This document shows, piece after piece, positions 35,194 through 44,279 of a stretch of DNA of 64,000 nt; position 1 is the first letter of the stretch; each line of letters starts with the position of its first letter. The stretch is from Bacteroidota bacterium (GTDB taxonomy: Bacteria > Bacteroidota > Bacteroidia > AKYH767-A > OLB10): contig JAHEMF010000001.1 in the NCBI GenBank assembly GCA_024643795.1, positions 1 through 64,000 of the forward strand. Direction: 5' to 3'. The position numbers and the translations under genes are program-made. The notes beneath the pieces are model-generated. The model was given only the letters and a program-made list of their open reading frames with translations, was not told where the DNA came from and did no database searches.

Positions 35194-36243
35194 TTAATGT
35201 AGGATAATCCTGTATTCAGAATATTCTGCCATTACCCCTATTGGTATCATAGCCGAGTCGTGCATTTCTGCTTCAGTCATGAGTTTTTGAAACTCCCCAA
35301 GAATTGCAGGGTCTATTGAAATCAAGAGTCCTCCGCTTGTCTGTGGATCTGCTAGAATCTTTTTGATTTCATCAAAACCGGGGTTTATTTTATCACCATA
35401 ACTATGGAGATTCCTGTTTGTCCCTCCAGGAATGCATTTCTGATCTACATAGTGATACAAATTTTCAATAAGGGGAATGTTCCCGACATTCAGATGAGCT
35501 GAAGTATTGCTACCTGTTGTCATCTCGACCAAGTGACCCAATAACCCAAAACCAGTAACATCAGTCATTGAATGGACTCCATTAAGTTTAGCAAGTTTCT
35601 CGCCTACAATATTAAGTGTGGTCATCCATTTGATTGAATTCTTAAGATCCGTATCTGAGATCAAATCCCTTTTAGATGCAGTTGATAGAATACCAAGGCC
35701 CAAAGGTTTGGTCAAAAAGATGAGATCACCGGGTTTTGCAGTATCATTCTTTTTTAGATTGGTTGGATGAACCAACCCATTCACTGATAGTCCAAATATT
35801 GGCTCAGGTGAATCAATACTATGACCTCCTGAGAGTGGAATACCTGCCAATTCGCATACATCAACAGCACCCTGTATAACATCTGCTGCTATTACCGGAT
35901 CGATCTTATCAATAGGCCATCCTAATATAGCGATGGCCAGTATGGGCGATCCTCCCATTGCATAAATATCACTGATGGCATTTGTTGCAGCTATTCGCCC
36001 AAAATCATAGGGATCATCAACAATTGGCATAAAGAAATCAGTTGTACTGATCAGAGCCTGATCTTCGCTTATCATTAAAACAGCTGCATCGTCTCTGCTT
36101 CCGTTACCAACAAGAAGTTCCTCTCTTGGTGCAACACCTGATACTTTTTTCAAGATAGAATCTAGCATGGCAGGAGATATCTTACATCCACAACCCGCAC
36201 CGTGACTAAATGATGTAAGCTTTATTTTATGTTCGTTTATCAT
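35194..36243 (-). CDS. selD: Selenide, water dikinase
   Basis: The 349 residues match full-length SelD. The active-site loop GAGCGCK has Cys18 and Lys21, so this is the Cys form, not a selenocysteine form. DDAAVLMI, GGHSID and LTDVTGFGLLGHL-type motifs (here MTDVTGFGLLGHL) bind the phosphates and metals. It makes selenophosphate from selenide and ATP. It lies 12 nt downstream of selU in the same transcript, which points to tRNA selenation as its use. selA, selB and tRNA-Sec are not in the window. Confidence 0.96.
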   Translation of the reverse strand: MINEHKIKLTSFSHGAGCGCKISPAMLDSILKKVSGVAPREELLVGNGSRDDAAVLMISEDQALISTTDFFMPIVDDPYDFGRIAATNAISDIYAMGGSPILAIAILGWPIDKIDPVIAADVIQGAVDVCELAGIPLSGGHSIDSPEPIFGLSVNGLVHPTNLKKNDTAKPGDLIFLTKPLGLGILSTASKRDLISDTDLKNSIKWMTTLNIVGEKLAKLNGVHSMTDVTGFGLLGHLVEMTTGSNTSAHLNVGNIPLIENLYHYVDQKCIPGGTNRNLHSYGDKINPGFDEIKKILADPQTSGGLLISIDPAILGEFQKLMTEAEMHDSAMIPIGVMAEYSEYRIILH

Positions 36244-36255
36244 ATATTTTTGTGA

Positions 36256-37293
36256 TTAAGGATTGTATTTCGCACTCTGATGTAGCAACATTTCTATAAC
36301 TTCATCATCGTTACCATCAGCTGCATCAATAATTCTGATATTGGCTTTATCACGCAATGAATTACCATATTCATACTGACGATCATAATATTCGATCATC
36401 ATTTCTAACCATGAATTAAAGTCATTGTTGTTTAAATGTTCTAATGCTACCTTCAAATTATTCGGTCCTAGCCTCTTTTTGATCTTGATGGTACAATTTC
36501 CAAGTAACTCATTGCTATATACACCATATTCTTTTGTAATCTGTTCCTTCCTTTTTAGAACAGACCTGTCAAGCTCGATCAAGGTTGAACTGCGCATGGA
36601 TTCAAATATCGGTCCAGGAATGATACATGTTCCGATGGATCTACTTTCATTTTCAATCCATATTGGTTTAGAGGGATCCAGTTTGTTCAGGTTTTGAGCC
36701 AGTTTGTTTTCAAACATTTCGATAGATGGCTGTGGTTCCATTCCTAATGCTCCAAATGCAGAACCTTTGTGGCTTGCTAAGCCTTCCAGATCAATTACTT
36801 GCTCTCCCAGGTCAATCAATTTATGTAACAGACTCGTCTTGCCACTTCCGGTTTTACCACCCAACACTAAAAATTTATAGTCTTTATTCAGGGATGCTAA
36901 AACCCAGTTTCTGTAAGCTTTATATCCGCCTTTCAAAACCACAGCATCAATAGCAGCCAACCGCAATATCCATTGCATGATTCCACTACGCATGCCTCCT
37001 CGCCAACAGTAAAGGTTAATATGATCATTCACTGAATGCTTACGGATATCAGAAATCATCTGATGAAAATCAGGACCTGCCAATTCAAATCCTTTTTGTA
37101 CTGCTGCTACCCTGCCTGAACGCTTGTATAATGTTCCTACAACTTTCCTGTTATCATCATTAAGAATGGGAATATTGATGGCACCCGGAATATGTGCATG
37201 AGCATATTCAGATTCACTGCGTACATCGATACATTCGTTTTGGGTATGCTGTACAAAATCTGCAATATCAAGTGTATGATGGGTATCACTCAT
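36256..37293 (-). CDS. selU: tRNA 2-selenouridine synthase
   Basis: The protein has 345 residues. An N-terminal rhodanese domain carries the catalytic Cys96 in YCWRGGMRSG, and a P-loop GGKTGSGKT (145-153) precedes the C-terminal domain. This two-part layout is that of SelU/MnmH, which converts 2-thiouridine at the tRNA wobble position to 2-selenouridine via a geranylated intermediate. It needs the selenophosphate made by the next gene, selD. A -7 box lies 5 nt before the ATG. Confidence 0.96.
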   Translation of the reverse strand: MSDTHHTLDIADFVQHTQNECIDVRSESEYAHAHIPGAINIPILNDDNRKVVGTLYKRSGRVAAVQKGFELAGPDFHQMISDIRKHSVNDHINLYCWRGGMRSGIMQWILRLAAIDAVVLKGGYKAYRNWVLASLNKDYKFLVLGGKTGSGKTSLLHKLIDLGEQVIDLEGLASHKGSAFGALGMEPQPSIEMFENKLAQNLNKLDPSKPIWIENESRSIGTCIIPGPIFESMRSSTLIELDRSVLKRKEQITKEYGVYSNELLGNCTIKIKKRLGPNNLKVALEHLNNNDFNSWLEMMIEYYDRQYEYGNSLRDKANIRIIDAADGNDDEVIEMLLHQSAKYNP

Positions 37294-37298
37294 ACCTG

Positions 37299-37306
37299 CA
37301 AATATA
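37299..37306 (-). promoter_or_regulatory. -7 promoter element of selU-selD
   Basis: TATATTTG on the minus strand, an exact TAnnTTTG, with 5 nt before the selU ATG at 37293. The transcript would be leaderless or nearly so. Confidence 0.5.
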
Positions 37307-37360
37307 CGCTTGTGAAGCAGCTTTGCAGATATATAAAGGAAATTGAAACCTGAGGTTATT

Positions 37361-37924
37361 CTAGTTCAGGGAAGGGTCTTCAGGAAATTCTGCCATGCGG
37401 GCATATTCTTTACCCATACTGCGTAGCACTTGCTTCCACAACATTGAAGGGTTCTTGTAAAAAGAATAACTCATTGATCCACTGGAAATCAACCATGCAT
37501 GTTCCTTTAGCTCCATATCAAGCTGATCATTATCCCATCCCGAGTAACCGGCATAGAATCTTATCTGGTCAGGAGTGACTGTACCTGAAAGTATCAGTTC
37601 CTTCAACTGTTCGAAACTGCCTCCCCAATACACGCCATTCATAATCTCACGACTTCCTTCCAATTGCTCGCCTATAGTATGGATGTAATATAAAGTATCA
37701 GTACTCACCGGACCTCCAAAGTATAATGGAGCATCAAAAACTGGGAAATCATCAATAGCATCATTAACAGTGATGTCGGTTGGTTTATTTAAAATAAATC
37801 CAATTGATCCTTCAACATCATGTTCGCTCAATAGTACAACAGACCGCTTAAAATACATATCTGCCAAAAATGGTTCAGAAATTAAGATCAGTCCTGCTTC
37901 GGGTCTAAAGTTTGATTCATTCAT
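37361..37924 (-). CDS. YqgE/AlgH family protein (UPF0301)
   Basis: The 187 residues match the YqgE/AlgH fold: GLILISEPFLAD at the start, SIGFILNKPT, LYFGGPV, the RFYAGYSGWDNDQLDMEL motif and a C-terminal helix. The role is not settled; AlgH was first linked to alginate regulation in Pseudomonas. It starts with ATG at 37924, 4 nt behind a strong Shine-Dalgarno AAAGGAGGG (37937-37929). Such a site is rare in Bacteroidota and in this window. Confidence 0.92.
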   Translation of the reverse strand: MNESNFRPEAGLILISEPFLADMYFKRSVVLLSEHDVEGSIGFILNKPTDITVNDAIDDFPVFDAPLYFGGPVSTDTLYYIHTIGEQLEGSREIMNGVYWGGSFEQLKELILSGTVTPDQIRFYAGYSGWDNDQLDMELKEHAWLISSGSMSYSFYKNPSMLWKQVLRSMGKEYARMAEFPEDPSLN

Positions 37925-37928
37925 AACG

Positions 37929-37937
37929 CCCTCCTTT
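37929..37937 (-). promoter_or_regulatory. Strong Shine-Dalgarno before yqgE
   Basis: AAAGGAGGG on the minus strand ends 4 nt before the ATG at 37924. Most genes here have no such sequence, so it marks a start read by a different mode, or a chance match. The rest of 37925-38210 contains AT-rich spacer and the pdxH promoter. Confidence 0.6.
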
Positions 37938-38160
37938 GGTTATATATTTGAACGTATTGGAAATGAGAGGTTGAATGGTTTTATTTGTTTTAATTACACC
38001 TCAGGAACATCTCCATTTTAACTTCAATATGTTCCAATATCATGCCATTACCCTACTTTTAACAAATATCTGCAGCTAAATGGTTTATAATCACATTGAT
38101 TTTATTAAAATTTGAACATATTCTTACAATATGTAAACAAAACTTCCCTATTGTATGGAA

Positions 38161-38193
38161 TTTGTTACAATACACAAGGGATAATCACCTTTG
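38161..38193 (+). promoter_or_regulatory. Likely promoter of pdxH
   Basis: TTTG (38161-38164) is followed after 21 nt by CACCTTTG (38186-38193), which is TAnnTTTG with one mismatch. It ends 17 nt before the ATG. It is one of the few places here with both -33 and -7 elements. Confidence 0.5.
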
Positions 38194-38210
38194 AATCAAT
38201 TACTTAACCT

Positions 38211-38861
38211 ATGAAAGAAGTCAATAAGATCATTAATAAACTCAGAAAAGATTATGATAAGGATCACTTGAATGAATCTAATCTTGAATCTGAACCATTA
38301 AAGCAATTTGGTAAATGGTTGGAATATGCAATCAGCTCAGGTGTTGAGGAACCCAATGCTATGAACCTGGCTACGGTAAGCAATTCCGGGAAACCAAGTT
38401 CCAGAATTGTATTACTTCGTAATGCCGATGAACAGGGACTTGTATTTTTTACAAATTATAATAGTCATAAAGGTCAGGATCTTGACACTGGAAATCATGC
38501 AGCAATAAACTTTTTTTGGCCAACAATCCAGCGCCAGATCAGAATTGAAGGGGTTGCTGAACGCATAGATATCAAGGAATCTGATGAATATTTTGATTCC
38601 AGACCTCTCGAAAGTAAAATTGGTGCATGGGCATCAGAACAAAGTGAAGTGCTTTCTTCGAGGCAGGTGCTTGAAGCTAAATTCGCTGATTTAGAAAAAC
38701 AATTTAAAGGAAATGTTGTTTCACGACCAGAGCACTGGGGCGGATACAGGCTTATACCCGATTATTTTGAATTTTGGCAAGGACGAATGAACAGACTGCA
38801 TGACAGGATAGCCTATAAACTTATCAGTGGGACCTGGGAAATTACCCGTCTTTATCCTTAA
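38211..38861 (+). CDS. pdxH: Pyridoxamine 5'-phosphate oxidase
   Basis: The 216 residues match PdxH. Visible are EPNAMNLATVS, the FMN-binding SSRIVLLRNADEQGLVFFTNY, the SRPLESKIGAWASEQSEVL motif and the C-terminal YFEFWQGRMNRLHDR that binds the substrate. It oxidises pyridoxamine or pyridoxine phosphate to PLP using FMN and oxygen. The metallophosphoesterase gene starts 12 nt after its stop. Confidence 0.97.
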   Translation: MKEVNKIINKLRKDYDKDHLNESNLESEPLKQFGKWLEYAISSGVEEPNAMNLATVSNSGKPSSRIVLLRNADEQGLVFFTNYNSHKGQDLDTGNHAAINFFWPTIQRQIRIEGVAERIDIKESDEYFDSRPLESKIGAWASEQSEVLSSRQVLEAKFADLEKQFKGNVVSRPEHWGGYRLIPDYFEFWQGRMNRLHDRIAYKLISGTWEITRLYP

Positions 38862-38873
38862 TTATTAAGTTAC

Positions 38874-40163
38874 ATGTTATTTCGTATTGCTATTATTTTG
38901 GTGATCCTTTTTCTTCTGGATCTTTATGTTTTCCAGGGTGTAAAACATCTTACCAGAACCTTAAATCCTGCGAGCTCAAGATTTTGGAATTACCTCTTTT
39001 GGTTCGTAACCATCTCTTGTTTTGCTATAATAATTTCATCTCAACTTTGGGAATGGAGGCAATGGCCACAATGGCTCAGATCATATTTGTTTGCTTTCGT
39101 TTTTATAACCTATCTATCAAAAGTATTCATGGTAGCCTTTCTTTTGATAGATGATGTTTTGCGTGCATTTCGTTGGACATATCAAAAGTTAACAGGAGCA
39201 ACTCAAAAGAATATTATTGGTGATTCTGTCCCTTCTCAAGTTGGCATTTCAAGATCTGATTTTTTAGTTCGTGTTGGAGCTATAATTGCAGCCATTCCTT
39301 TTGCAACGTTGATAATGGGCATGATGAAAGGAAAATACGAGTATCAGGTCCGTAAATTCAGCTACAGGTCGCCAAGAATACCAGATAGCTTCAGAGGCTT
39401 CAAGGCAGTTCAGATCAGCGATCTGCATCTTGGAAGTTTTTCTGATAGTGAGCCTCTGGAACGGGCTGTAGAGATGATAAATGATTTAAATCCGGATGTG
39501 ATATTTTTCACCGGTGACCTGGTAAATGACAGATCACTGGAAATTGTACCCCATATCAATACACTGAAGAAATTAAGTGCCAAATTTGGGATCTATTCCA
39601 TCCTTGGAAATCATGATTATGGAGATTATTACAGATGGAATTCTGATAGTGATAAGTTGAATAATCTTCAGCATCTCAAAGATCTTCAAAGATCATTAGG
39701 ATGGAAGTTGTTGCTAGATGAAAATGAAAAATTGATCCTAAATAGTCAGCATATTACGGTTGCCGGTATTCAAAATTGGAGTAGCAGAGCTAATTTTGCC
39801 AGATATGGTGATTTTGATAAAGCTACCTCTGAAATTGACAATGATAGTTTTACCATTTTACTATCACATGATCCTTCTCAATGGAGAAGTCAGGTTGTAG
39901 ATCATGACACTTTTATCGACCTTACTTTATCAGGACATACTCATGGATTCCAATTTGGTGTGGACATTCCAGGATTTAAATGGAGCCCAGTTCAGTATGT
40001 ATATAAAGAATGGGCGGGAGCTTATTCTACAAAATCAAAGACACTTTATGTGAACAGAGGGTTGGGATTTCTGGGCTACCCAGGTAGAGTTGGCATATTA
40101 CCTGAGATCACTCTTTTTGAGTTTAATAATTCTGAGACATTGTCCATTCAGGCGGTTTCATAA
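38874..40163 (+). CDS. Membrane-anchored metallophosphoesterase
   Basis: The protein has 429 residues. About five N-terminal helices (to about 150) are followed by a calcineurin-like domain with ISDLHLGSFSD, FTGDLVND, LGNHDYGDY, LLSHDP and LSGHTHGFQFG. These five metal-ligand blocks are those of YkuE/YaeI-type enzymes, which cleave phospholipid precursors or UDP-linked substrates at the membrane. The exact substrate is not known. It overlaps the convergent dapA by 16 nt. Confidence 0.88.
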   Translation: MLFRIAIILVILFLLDLYVFQGVKHLTRTLNPASSRFWNYLFWFVTISCFAIIISSQLWEWRQWPQWLRSYLFAFVFITYLSKVFMVAFLLIDDVLRAFRWTYQKLTGATQKNIIGDSVPSQVGISRSDFLVRVGAIIAAIPFATLIMGMMKGKYEYQVRKFSYRSPRIPDSFRGFKAVQISDLHLGSFSDSEPLERAVEMINDLNPDVIFFTGDLVNDRSLEIVPHINTLKKLSAKFGIYSILGNHDYGDYYRWNSDSDKLNNLQHLKDLQRSLGWKLLLDENEKLILNSQHITVAGIQNWSSRANFARYGDFDKATSEIDNDSFTILLSHDPSQWRSQVVDHDTFIDLTLSGHTHGFQFGVDIPGFKWSPVQYVYKEWAGAYSTKSKTLYVNRGLGFLGYPGRVGILPEITLFEFNNSETLSIQAVS

Positions 40164-41044
40164 ATAGCATCAATTGCTGCTTGAAGCTTATTTTGATGAG
40201 CTTTCGAGACTGGAACCAGTGGCAGTCGTAAATAATCCTCACAAATTTCCTTAATTGACAGTACAGCCTTGATCCCGGAAGGGCTACCCTCAGAAAATAA
40301 CATTGGAATAATAGAACTTAATCTGTAATGTATCATTCTTGCTTTTTCTGTTTGTCCTTTCAAAGCTAACCGTGTCATTTCTGAAAACTCTTTTGGAAAA
40401 GCATTAGCCACCACTGAAATAACACCATCGGCCCCACTGGCTATCATAGGTAAGGTTAAAAGGTCATCACCTGAGATTGTAAGGAAACTTTCAGGTGTAT
40501 TGTGAATGATATTCATGATCTGTTCAAAGTCTCCGGAAGCTTCCTTAATGCCAATAATATTCTCAAACTCATTTGCAAGCGAAATTGTAGTTTCGGCACT
40601 GATATTACTGCCAGTTCTGGAAGGAACATTGTATAAGATTACTGGTAATGGTGATTCGGAAGATATAACTTTGTAATGTTGGTATATGCCTTTTTGTGTT
40701 GGTTTATTATAGTAAGGTGAAACAGATAAAATAGCTGACACACCTGAAAGATCATATTTTTCCAAACCTTTCAATATTTCATTGGTATTATTTCCGCCGA
40801 GCCCTAAAATAACAGGTATTCGACCGTCAACTGTATCAACCACAAAATCGAGGATGGCCATCTTTTCATCTGTACTTAAAGTAACAGATTCACCGGTAGT
40901 TCCAAGGGGAACTAAATATTCCACTTTCCCATCTATAAGGTGTGTGATCAATTTTTCAAGACATTTAAAATTAATACTTCCGTCTTTATGAAATGGTGTA
41001 ACTATAGCTACGCCTGTACCTCTAAGTTTTTTGGTGGATATCAT
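40148..41044 (-). CDS. dapA: 4-hydroxy-tetrahydrodipicolinate synthase
   Basis: The 298 residues match DapA. GTGVAIVTPF begins the barrel, PLGTTGES is the phosphate and substrate loop, ILYNVPSRTG holds the catalytic Tyr, and IGIKEASGDF holds the Schiff-base Lys. It condenses pyruvate with aspartate semialdehyde in lysine and diaminopimelate synthesis. It overlaps the end of the DUF6913 gene by 23 nt, so ligA, DUF6913 and dapA form one operon. Confidence 0.97.
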   Translation of the reverse strand: MISTKKLRGTGVAIVTPFHKDGSINFKCLEKLITHLIDGKVEYLVPLGTTGESVTLSTDEKMAILDFVVDTVDGRIPVILGLGGNNTNEILKGLEKYDLSGVSAILSVSPYYNKPTQKGIYQHYKVISSESPLPVILYNVPSRTGSNISAETTISLANEFENIIGIKEASGDFEQIMNIIHNTPESFLTISGDDLLTLPMIASGADGVISVVANAFPKEFSEMTRLALKGQTEKARMIHYRLSSIIPMLFSEGSPSGIKAVLSIKEICEDYLRLPLVPVSKAHQNKLQAAIDAIYETA

Positions 41045-41582
41045 TTTTTATTTTATTTAAGTAATGCCTGGTTTCCTTAAGATAATCGTCAAGGTTTGTA
41101 GTATCATCTACACTAAGCATCATGTCATATAAATTTGTACTCAATTCATCATACCTTCCTATTTTGAATAGAGCTTTACTTTCTGAAGCAATATATTTTA
41201 ATGGGATAATTCGATTAATATTTAAGCAAATCAAAATATCATATTTTGTATTTATAAAATTTTCAACTATAGGTCCGGATGGTTTAAGTTTCCAATTAAG
41301 TGTCTTTTTAGTAAAAAAATCAAGCCCAAGTTTAACAAATCTGTTTGTTGGCAGGTCTTTGTCGTTTATAAATCCCAGTGCAAGCACATCTTTATGATCA
41401 GCACGAAGCTGCCTTACAAATTCTTTAACCAATTCATAACTTTCTTCTTTGGTTGCTTCATATAAGATTCCAATTGAATGTGCTCTTTCAAGTGATATGA
41501 AATCGGCATCTCTCTTTTTGAGAGCACCTTCTTTATAAAATAAGTAACTGGCCACTTTCTGGCGAAAACCTTTGCTACCCAT
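41022..41582 (-). CDS. DUF6913 family protein
   Basis: The 186 residues resemble the Bacteroidota family DUF6913, which is often found beside dapA and ligA. Features are a short basic helix (KGFRQKVASYLFYKE), RAHSIGILYEA, and a KPSGPIVENFINTKYDILICLN segment with a buried beta strand. No signal peptide and no catalytic motif are seen. Function unknown; neighbours suggest only a shared operon. It overlaps ligA by 8 nt and dapA by 23 nt. Confidence 0.8.
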   Translation of the reverse strand: MGSKGFRQKVASYLFYKEGALKKRDADFISLERAHSIGILYEATKEESYELVKEFVRQLRADHKDVLALGFINDKDLPTNRFVKLGLDFFTKKTLNWKLKPSGPIVENFINTKYDILICLNINRIIPLKYIASESKALFKIGRYDELSTNLYDMMLSVDDTTNLDDYLKETRHYLNKIKNDIHQKT

Positions 41583-43650
41583 TTAACAGATTCAAAAAAT
41601 CTTTCTCAGTAATAATCTTTATATCCAGCTTAGCAGCTTTCTCACTTTTACTAGGGCCACTTTCCTCTCCTGCGACAAGGTAGCTTGTTTTTGATGATAT
41701 ACCACTTGATACCTTACCACCATTTAACTCAATTGTTTCCTTCAATTCATCACGGCTAAATTTAGTAAACTTACCTGAAACCACAAATGTCAATCCTGAT
41801 AGTTTGTTGCTCATTAGTTTCACCTGTTCTCCGAGATCAAATTGCAAACCATTATCCTTAAGCTTAGCAATTAACTCAAGATTTTCAGGTTGGGCGAACC
41901 AATGCTTTATACTCTCAGCAATTTTTTCCCCAATCTCAGGCGCATCTTTCAATTCTTCTATTGTGGCTTCACGGATCCTGTCAATGGAACCGAAATGAGT
42001 TGCAAGTTTTTTAGCTACAGTTTCACCTACATATCTGATTCCAACCGCATATAACACTCTTGGAAATGAAACTTCTTTTGATTCCTCAATTCCCTTTAGG
42101 ATCTTAGATACTGATTTTTCCTGCAGACTGATTTTTTTTTGGCTCCCATTGCTATCAAGAGTCTTTTCTAAGCCTATTATATCAGAGTGCTTTAGCAAGT
42201 AAAGATCAGCTGCATCCTTTATAAGCCCATGATCATAGAACATTTCAATTTTCCCTTCACCCAAACTATCAATGTTCATTGCCTTTCTTGAAATAAAATG
42301 TTCGATCTTTCCTTTTATCTGAGGCGGACAAGTCGATTGATTTGGGCAATAATGAACAGCTTCACCTTCGAGTCTGATCAGCGTAGTATCACATTCTGGA
42401 CATTGCACAGGGTATTTTATTGGTTCTGCAGATGGATCTCTGTGCTTCAAATCAACTGATGTGATCTTCGGAATGATCTCTCCTCCTTTTTCCACAAACA
42501 CATGGTCGCCTAATCTGAGGTCCAGCTTCTCTATTTGATCTGCATTATGTAGTGAAGCTCTTTTTACAGTAGTTCCTGATAATTGAACAGGTTTGAGGTT
42601 GGCAACCGGTGTAATTGCTCCAGTTCTTCCAACCTGATATGAGACAGAATTTAGGATAGTAGCAACAGATTCAGGTTTATACTTATAGGCAATTGCCCAT
42701 CTTGGCGATTTAGCAGTAAACCCAAGTTCAGTTTGTAACTGGTAGTTATTAACCTTTACAACTACGCCATCAGTCTCAAAGGGAAGCAAAAACCTCTCGG
42801 TTTCCCATTCTTTTATATAGTCCAGTACACCTTGCAAATCCTTAACTTTTACAATGTATTCTGAAACTTTAAACCCCCATTTACGGGCAGCCTTAAGGCT
42901 TTCATAATGGTCGCTGAATGGAAGATCCTTGCCTAATAAAAAATACAGAAAACAATCTAGTTTTCGTTTAGAAACTATTCTGGAATCCTGCATTTTCAAA
43001 GTTCCGGAAGCTGCATTCCTTGGATTTTTTAATAACTTCTCTTTAATCTCTTCTTCATCAAAACCATCCTCAGTTAATTCATCATGAATTTCTTTGTTGA
43101 TACCATTAAAGACTGATTTGGGCATGAGGATCTCCCCACGAATTATGAACTGATCAGGATAATCAGAATTATGAAGTTCAAGAGGGATACTCCTTATAGT
43201 TTTAACATTTGTGGTAACATCGTCTCCTTGCTCGCCATCTCCTCTGGTTACTGCCTGTACTAATTTGCCCTGTACATACTTCAAAGAAATAGCTACACCA
43301 TCAAACTTCAACTCACATACATATTCAAATTTATCACCTATTGATTTCCTGACTCTGTTATCGAACTCAGTAAGTTCTTCTTCGGAGTATGTATTACCTA
43401 ACGAGAGCATGGAATAATCATGCTTTATAGTATTGAAACTCTTGGTAATTGTTCCGCCTACCCGTTGTGAAGGTGATTCTGGCGAAACAAGATCAGGAAA
43501 TGCTTGTTCAAGAGTTATTAATTCTTCAAGCATTTTATCAAATTCAAAATCCGAAATTGAAGGTTTATCCTGAACATAATATTTATAATTATGCTGATTT
43601 AGAACTTTGGTAAGTTCGGATATTTTCTTTTTCGCCTGTTCTTTTGTCAT
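41575..43650 (-). CDS. ligA: NAD-dependent DNA ligase
   Basis: The 691 residues match LigA. The adenylation Lys is in ELKFDGVAIS. Next come the OB fold, a zinc finger CPECD with CPNQSTCPP, helix-hairpin-helix repeats (DAPEIGEKIAESI) and a C-terminal BRCT domain (LSGLTFVVSGKF ... KTSYLVAGEESG). It seals nicks in replication and repair. The ATG at 43650 fits the family; the GTG at 43665 gives a longer frame without support. It heads the ligA-DUF6913-dapA operon. Confidence 0.98.
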   Translation of the reverse strand: MTKEQAKKKISELTKVLNQHNYKYYVQDKPSISDFEFDKMLEELITLEQAFPDLVSPESPSQRVGGTITKSFNTIKHDYSMLSLGNTYSEEELTEFDNRVRKSIGDKFEYVCELKFDGVAISLKYVQGKLVQAVTRGDGEQGDDVTTNVKTIRSIPLELHNSDYPDQFIIRGEILMPKSVFNGINKEIHDELTEDGFDEEEIKEKLLKNPRNAASGTLKMQDSRIVSKRKLDCFLYFLLGKDLPFSDHYESLKAARKWGFKVSEYIVKVKDLQGVLDYIKEWETERFLLPFETDGVVVKVNNYQLQTELGFTAKSPRWAIAYKYKPESVATILNSVSYQVGRTGAITPVANLKPVQLSGTTVKRASLHNADQIEKLDLRLGDHVFVEKGGEIIPKITSVDLKHRDPSAEPIKYPVQCPECDTTLIRLEGEAVHYCPNQSTCPPQIKGKIEHFISRKAMNIDSLGEGKIEMFYDHGLIKDAADLYLLKHSDIIGLEKTLDSNGSQKKISLQEKSVSKILKGIEESKEVSFPRVLYAVGIRYVGETVAKKLATHFGSIDRIREATIEELKDAPEIGEKIAESIKHWFAQPENLELIAKLKDNGLQFDLGEQVKLMSNKLSGLTFVVSGKFTKFSRDELKETIELNGGKVSSGISSKTSYLVAGEESGPSKSEKAAKLDIKIITEKDFLNLLNG

Positions 43651-43738
43651 CACATTATTATGCACAATAAAACAAAAAATGCATCAATCTATTTAGGATA
43701 TTGTATAAATTAACATCATCTATTAATACTCGCAGCAA

Positions 43739-44260
43739 ATGTATAATCTAAGGTATCCAATTGGCGAATTTGAGTCGCCAAAAGTCTTAAATTTAGTTCA
43801 AATTAACACGGATATAGAACGAATAGAACGACTTCCTTTACTTGTTAAAAATCAATACATTAGATTCAATAATAAAAATCTGCAGGACCCTTATCGACCC
43901 GATGGCTGGAATGCTAAACAACTTATCCACCATTTAGCCGAAAGCCATATGAATGCATACTGCAGATTTAAGTTGGCACTAACTGAAGAAAAACCAGTCA
44001 TAAAGCCTTATGACCAAAACAAATGGTGTGTTACCGCCGATAATGAATTGACCTCACCGGAAGTTTCTATTTCAATCCTTGTTGCACTACATCAAAAGTG
44101 GACAACACTTTTACGTTCAATGAATGAAATTGAATGGGGGCGTACCTTTTATCACCCTGAATATGATATATTGATACCTCTATATGAATCGGTGGCTCAA
44201 TATGCATGGCATGGAGAACATCATTCAGCCCACCTTCAGTTGATACTGGATAATAATTGA
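43739..44260 (+). CDS. DinB/YfiT-family metal-dependent protein (bacillithiol S-transferase-like)
   Basis: The 173 residues match the YfiT/BstA group of the DinB superfamily. The start LRYPIGEF and the PYRPDGWNAKQLIHHLAESHMNAY helix carry a metal-binding His, and the HGEHHSAHL helix carries the other two. Related enzymes bind a divalent metal and transfer a thiol cofactor such as bacillithiol. It is divergent from ligA with 88 nt between starts. The specific thiol used is not known. Confidence 0.88.
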   Translation: MYNLRYPIGEFESPKVLNLVQINTDIERIERLPLLVKNQYIRFNNKNLQDPYRPDGWNAKQLIHHLAESHMNAYCRFKLALTEEKPVIKPYDQNKWCVTADNELTSPEVSISILVALHQKWTTLLRSMNEIEWGRTFYHPEYDILIPLYESVAQYAWHGEHHSAHLQLILDNN

Positions 44261-44279
44261 TTTTAATGCTCGATACCTG

